Source of the DNA: Bradyrhizobium sp.
Lineage (GTDB): Bacteria; Pseudomonadota; Alphaproteobacteria; Rhizobiales; Xanthobacteraceae
DNA length: 6,857 nt
Reading direction: 5' to 3'
Assembly: GCA_025960445.1 (NCBI GenBank)
Contig: JAICIT010000138.1
Span: 1 to 6,857 of the forward strand
This document shows, in pieces, positions 5,830-6,857 of this stretch; within the stretch, counting starts at the first letter, position 1; every line of letters begins with the position of its first letter. Position numbers and translations under genes: made by a program. The notes below the pieces were generated by a model that was not told the origin of the DNA, did not search any database, and saw nothing but the letters and a program-made list of their open reading frames with translations.

Positions 5830-6857
5830 CCCAGCATCTTTCTTAGTTCGGCCTTTGCAACTTTCTCAAGCGTCGAACGCGGCATCTCGTCGACCAGACG
5901 GATCTCGCGCGGCAGCTTGAAATCCGCCAGCGCTTTGCGGCAGGCGGCCATGATCTTGTCGTGCAGGTCCTTTGGCGCGCGCTCAACCCCGTCGGCTGGG
6001 ATGATGAAGACGACCGGCACTTCGTCCAGCATCGGATGCTTCTTTGCCACTACCGCGGCCTCGCGGACGCCGGGCACCACCGCGATCACCTGCTCGATCT
6101 CTGACGCCGCGACATTCTCGCCGCCGACCTTGAGCATGTCTTTGGCGCGATCGCCGAACTTCATAAAACCTCCATCGAGCAAGGTGACGCGGTCGCCGGT
6201 GACGAAATAGCCATGCTCGTCGAAGCTCTCGCGCGTGGCCTGCTCGTTGTGGAGATATTCCTTGAACAGCGACAGGCCCGGAATTCCCTTGATCAGAAGA
6301 TTGCCGGTGCCGCCGGGTTGCGTTGGCGAACCCTCATCGTCAATGACCCGGATCGAATACTCCGCCGCGGCGCGGCCGATCGACATCGGTGTGTTCGGCT
6401 GGTCGACCTCGCCGACAATGCCGTGGGTGATAGTCTCGGTCATGCCCCACCAGCCGATGATCTTGATCCCGAAAGCGGAAAATGCCGGCGGCTCGCACAC
6501 CGCGGTGCCCCAGAGGCGGAATGTATGGCGTTTGGGAATTTCGTGTTCGAGCAGCGCCTTCATGCAAAACGGAATCGTCGAGGTCCAGGTGCAGCCATGC
6601 TCCGCGGCAATGTTCCAGAATCGGCTGGCGGAAAACCGTGGCTGGATCACGCAACTCGCGCCGACCCACAGGCTGGCGAGCATCGAATAAGCCAAAGCAT
6701 TCGTATGGAACAAGGGCAGATAGGTCTGATGCACGTCCGCGTGATGCAAATCCTGGTGCGCCGCATTGATCTTGGCGCCCCACAGCGCGTTGGCGTGGGT
6801 CCACAGCACCGCCTTCGGGCGCGAAGTGGTGCCGGAAGTGTATTGCACACTGCATGG
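5826..6857 (-). CDS. AMP-forming acyl-CoA ligase, C-terminal part (runs off right edge)
   Basis: The window holds the last 343 residues of an ANL-superfamily ligase, which activates a carboxylic acid with ATP and transfers it to CoA. Numbering from the edge, the ATP-binding loop TSGTTSRPK is at 7-15, preceded by PCSVQY, which shows the frame continues past the edge. GWWGMTET at 135-142 is the A5 motif. Next come YFVTGDR (217-223) and the hinge region with GDRAKDMLKVGGENV at 235-249. The last is PRSTLEKVAKAEL at 326-338, where Lys332 is the likely catalytic lysine of the C-terminal domain. The Gly usual before that Lys is Glu331. The family normally has about 500-550 residues, so roughly the first 170-200 lie outside. 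The general look is CaiC-like (crotonobetaine/carnitine-CoA ligase) or a related acyl-CoA ligase; the substrate is unknown. No signal peptide can be assessed. It converges on the HD-GYP gene with overlapping stops. Confidence 0.93.
   Translation of the reverse strand, partial: PCSVQYTSGTTSRPKAVLWTHANALWGAKINAAHQDLHHADVHQTYLPLFHTNALAYSMLASLWVGASCVIQPRFSASRFWNIAAEHGCTWTSTIPFCMKALLEHEIPKRHTFRLWGTAVCEPPAFSAFGIKIIGWWGMTETITHGIVGEVDQPNTPMSIGRAAAEYSIRVIDDEGSPTQPGGTGNLLIKGIPGLSLFKEYLHNEQATRESFDEHGYFVTGDRVTLLDGGFMKFGDRAKDMLKVGGENVAASEIEQVIAVVPGVREAAVVAKKHPMLDEVPVVFIIPADGVERAPKDLHDKIMAACRKALADFKLPREIRLVDEMPRSTLEKVAKAELRKMLG

Overview
The window looks like chromosomal DNA of a GC-rich alphaproteobacterium. 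The style of the proteins (IorAB-type molybdenum hydroxylase, CaiC-like ligase, 'GRDIRL' dienelactone hydrolase) suggests the Bradyrhizobium/Rhodopseudomonas group. That assignment is inferred from family resemblance and was not tested by any search. No tRNA, rRNA, CRISPR, insertion sequence or phage gene was seen.

Layout. (1) Positions 1-1384, minus strand: a probable three-gene run made of an alpha/beta hydrolase (596-1384), a small exported protein (243-599, start overlapping the hydrolase stop) and the N-terminal 57 codons of a dienelactone hydrolase family protein (1-173, running off the left edge). (2) Positions 1385-1720: a 336-bp divergent intergenic region with a candidate promoter for the minus-strand genes and an inverted repeat close to the plus-strand genes. 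(3) Positions 1721-4512, plus strand: a two-gene operon for a molybdenum hydroxylase. It has a 163-aa [2Fe-2S] subunit and a 767-aa molybdopterin-binding subunit with a twin-arginine signal, joined by an ATGA overlap and ended by a strong rho-independent terminator (4539-4573). (4) Positions 4732-5829, plus strand: a 365-aa signalling protein with a degenerate receiver-like domain and an HD-GYP-type phosphohydrolase domain. (5) Positions 5826-6857, minus strand: the C-terminal 343 residues of an AMP-forming acyl-CoA ligase, cut by the right edge. Its stop codon overlaps that of the HD-GYP gene.

How the genes may work together. The Mo hydroxylase is probably periplasmic. It has no FAD subunit and no heme-binding motif of its own, so electrons must leave through an acceptor not encoded here. 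The two hydrolases, the hydroxylase and the CoA ligase are all of types found in catabolism of aromatic, heterocyclic or carboxylic compounds. No substrate can be named from the sequence, and nothing proves one joint pathway. The HD-GYP gene is probably an independent c-di-GMP-related unit. I did not find a clearly new system. The points most worth a second look are the altered signature residues of the HD-GYP protein, the electron-exit question for the Mo enzyme, the palindromes in the two intergenic regions, and the overlapping convergent stop codons.
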